Under the pieces are notes generated by a model. The model did not search any database, had not been told where the DNA came from, and saw nothing but the letters and a program-made list of their open reading frames with translations. Below are positions 43,473-43,475 of a stretch of 43,475 nt of DNA, in pieces. How positions within the stretch are numbered: position 1 is the first letter of the stretch; every line of letters begins with the position of its first letter. A program made the position numbers and the translations under genes. Source of the stretch: Bacteroides sp. (lineage in GTDB: Bacteria; Bacteroidota; Bacteroidia; Bacteroidales; SM23-62); NCBI GenBank assembly GCA_011053095.1, contig DRHS01000238.1, forward strand, positions 1-43,475, in the 5' to 3' direction.

Positions 43473-43475
43473 TTC

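Overview
The window is a stretch of a Bacteroidota (Bacteroidetes) chromosome, most likely from the Bacteroidales/Marinilabiliales side. The evidence is the partial 16S rRNA gene, promoters of the TTG-N19-21-TAnnTTTG type, Bacteroidetes-style versions of dihydroorotase, MraY, FtsI (with a PASTA domain) and the long PurF-like amidophosphoribosyltransferase, and Bacteroidetes gene neighbourhoods. Almost all of it is dense housekeeping sequence with short operonic gaps. No complete mobile element and no CRISPR array was seen.

Layout. 1-1203: the 5' 755 nt of a 16S rRNA gene on the minus strand, cut by the window edge, with three tandem rRNA promoters behind it. 1204-3852 (+): polyprenyl-phosphate mannosyltransferase, dihydroorotase and a small lipoprotein. 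This run converges on aspartate kinase (-) across a perfect 54-bp palindrome. 5269-9779 (+): fructose-1,6-bisphosphatase and Mfd. 9827-17295 (+): an envelope operon with coaX, an outer-membrane beta-barrel, a TPR protein, LptC, a CNNM/CorC-type membrane protein and a PpiD-like chaperone. 17296-17668: an intergenic region with two terminators and what looks like an orphan right end (omega-RNA-like) of an IS605/TnpB-type transposon.

17669-19374 (-): a three-gene ECF sigma / one-TM putative anti-sigma / secreted protein module. The secreted protein fuses a SurA-type parvulin segment to two barrel-less TonB-plug-like repeats. The sigma factor lacks most of region 2.1-2.2 but still carries an out-of-frame DAVQE coding relic. 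This is the most unusual locus in the window. 19514-34927 (-): a complete dcw cluster mraZ-rsmH-ftsL-ftsI-murE-mraY-murD-ftsW-murG-murC-ftsQ-ftsA-ftsZ. It is preceded by four perfectly phased decamers that match the known MraZ operator pattern.

35162-37168 (+): a pair of acyltransferases resembling the O- and N-acyltransferases that make amino-acid (glycine/ornithine) lipids. 37194-39621 (-): a SPOR-domain secreted protein and the long PurF. 39758-43362 (+): a Na+/H+ antiporter with a C-terminal cyclic-nucleotide-binding domain (SOS1-like layout) and a small multi-TM protein. 43278-43472 (-): what looks like a truncated 5' remnant of a PAS sensor-kinase gene.

Much of the window serves the cell envelope: wall precursor synthesis and division (dcw; MurE carries the DNPR motif for meso-DAP, and aspartate kinase feeds DAP synthesis), LPS export (LptC), outer-membrane protein folding (PpiD and the parvulin-plug protein), and membrane lipids (the acyltransferase pair). 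All calls come from reading the sequence; no database search was run.
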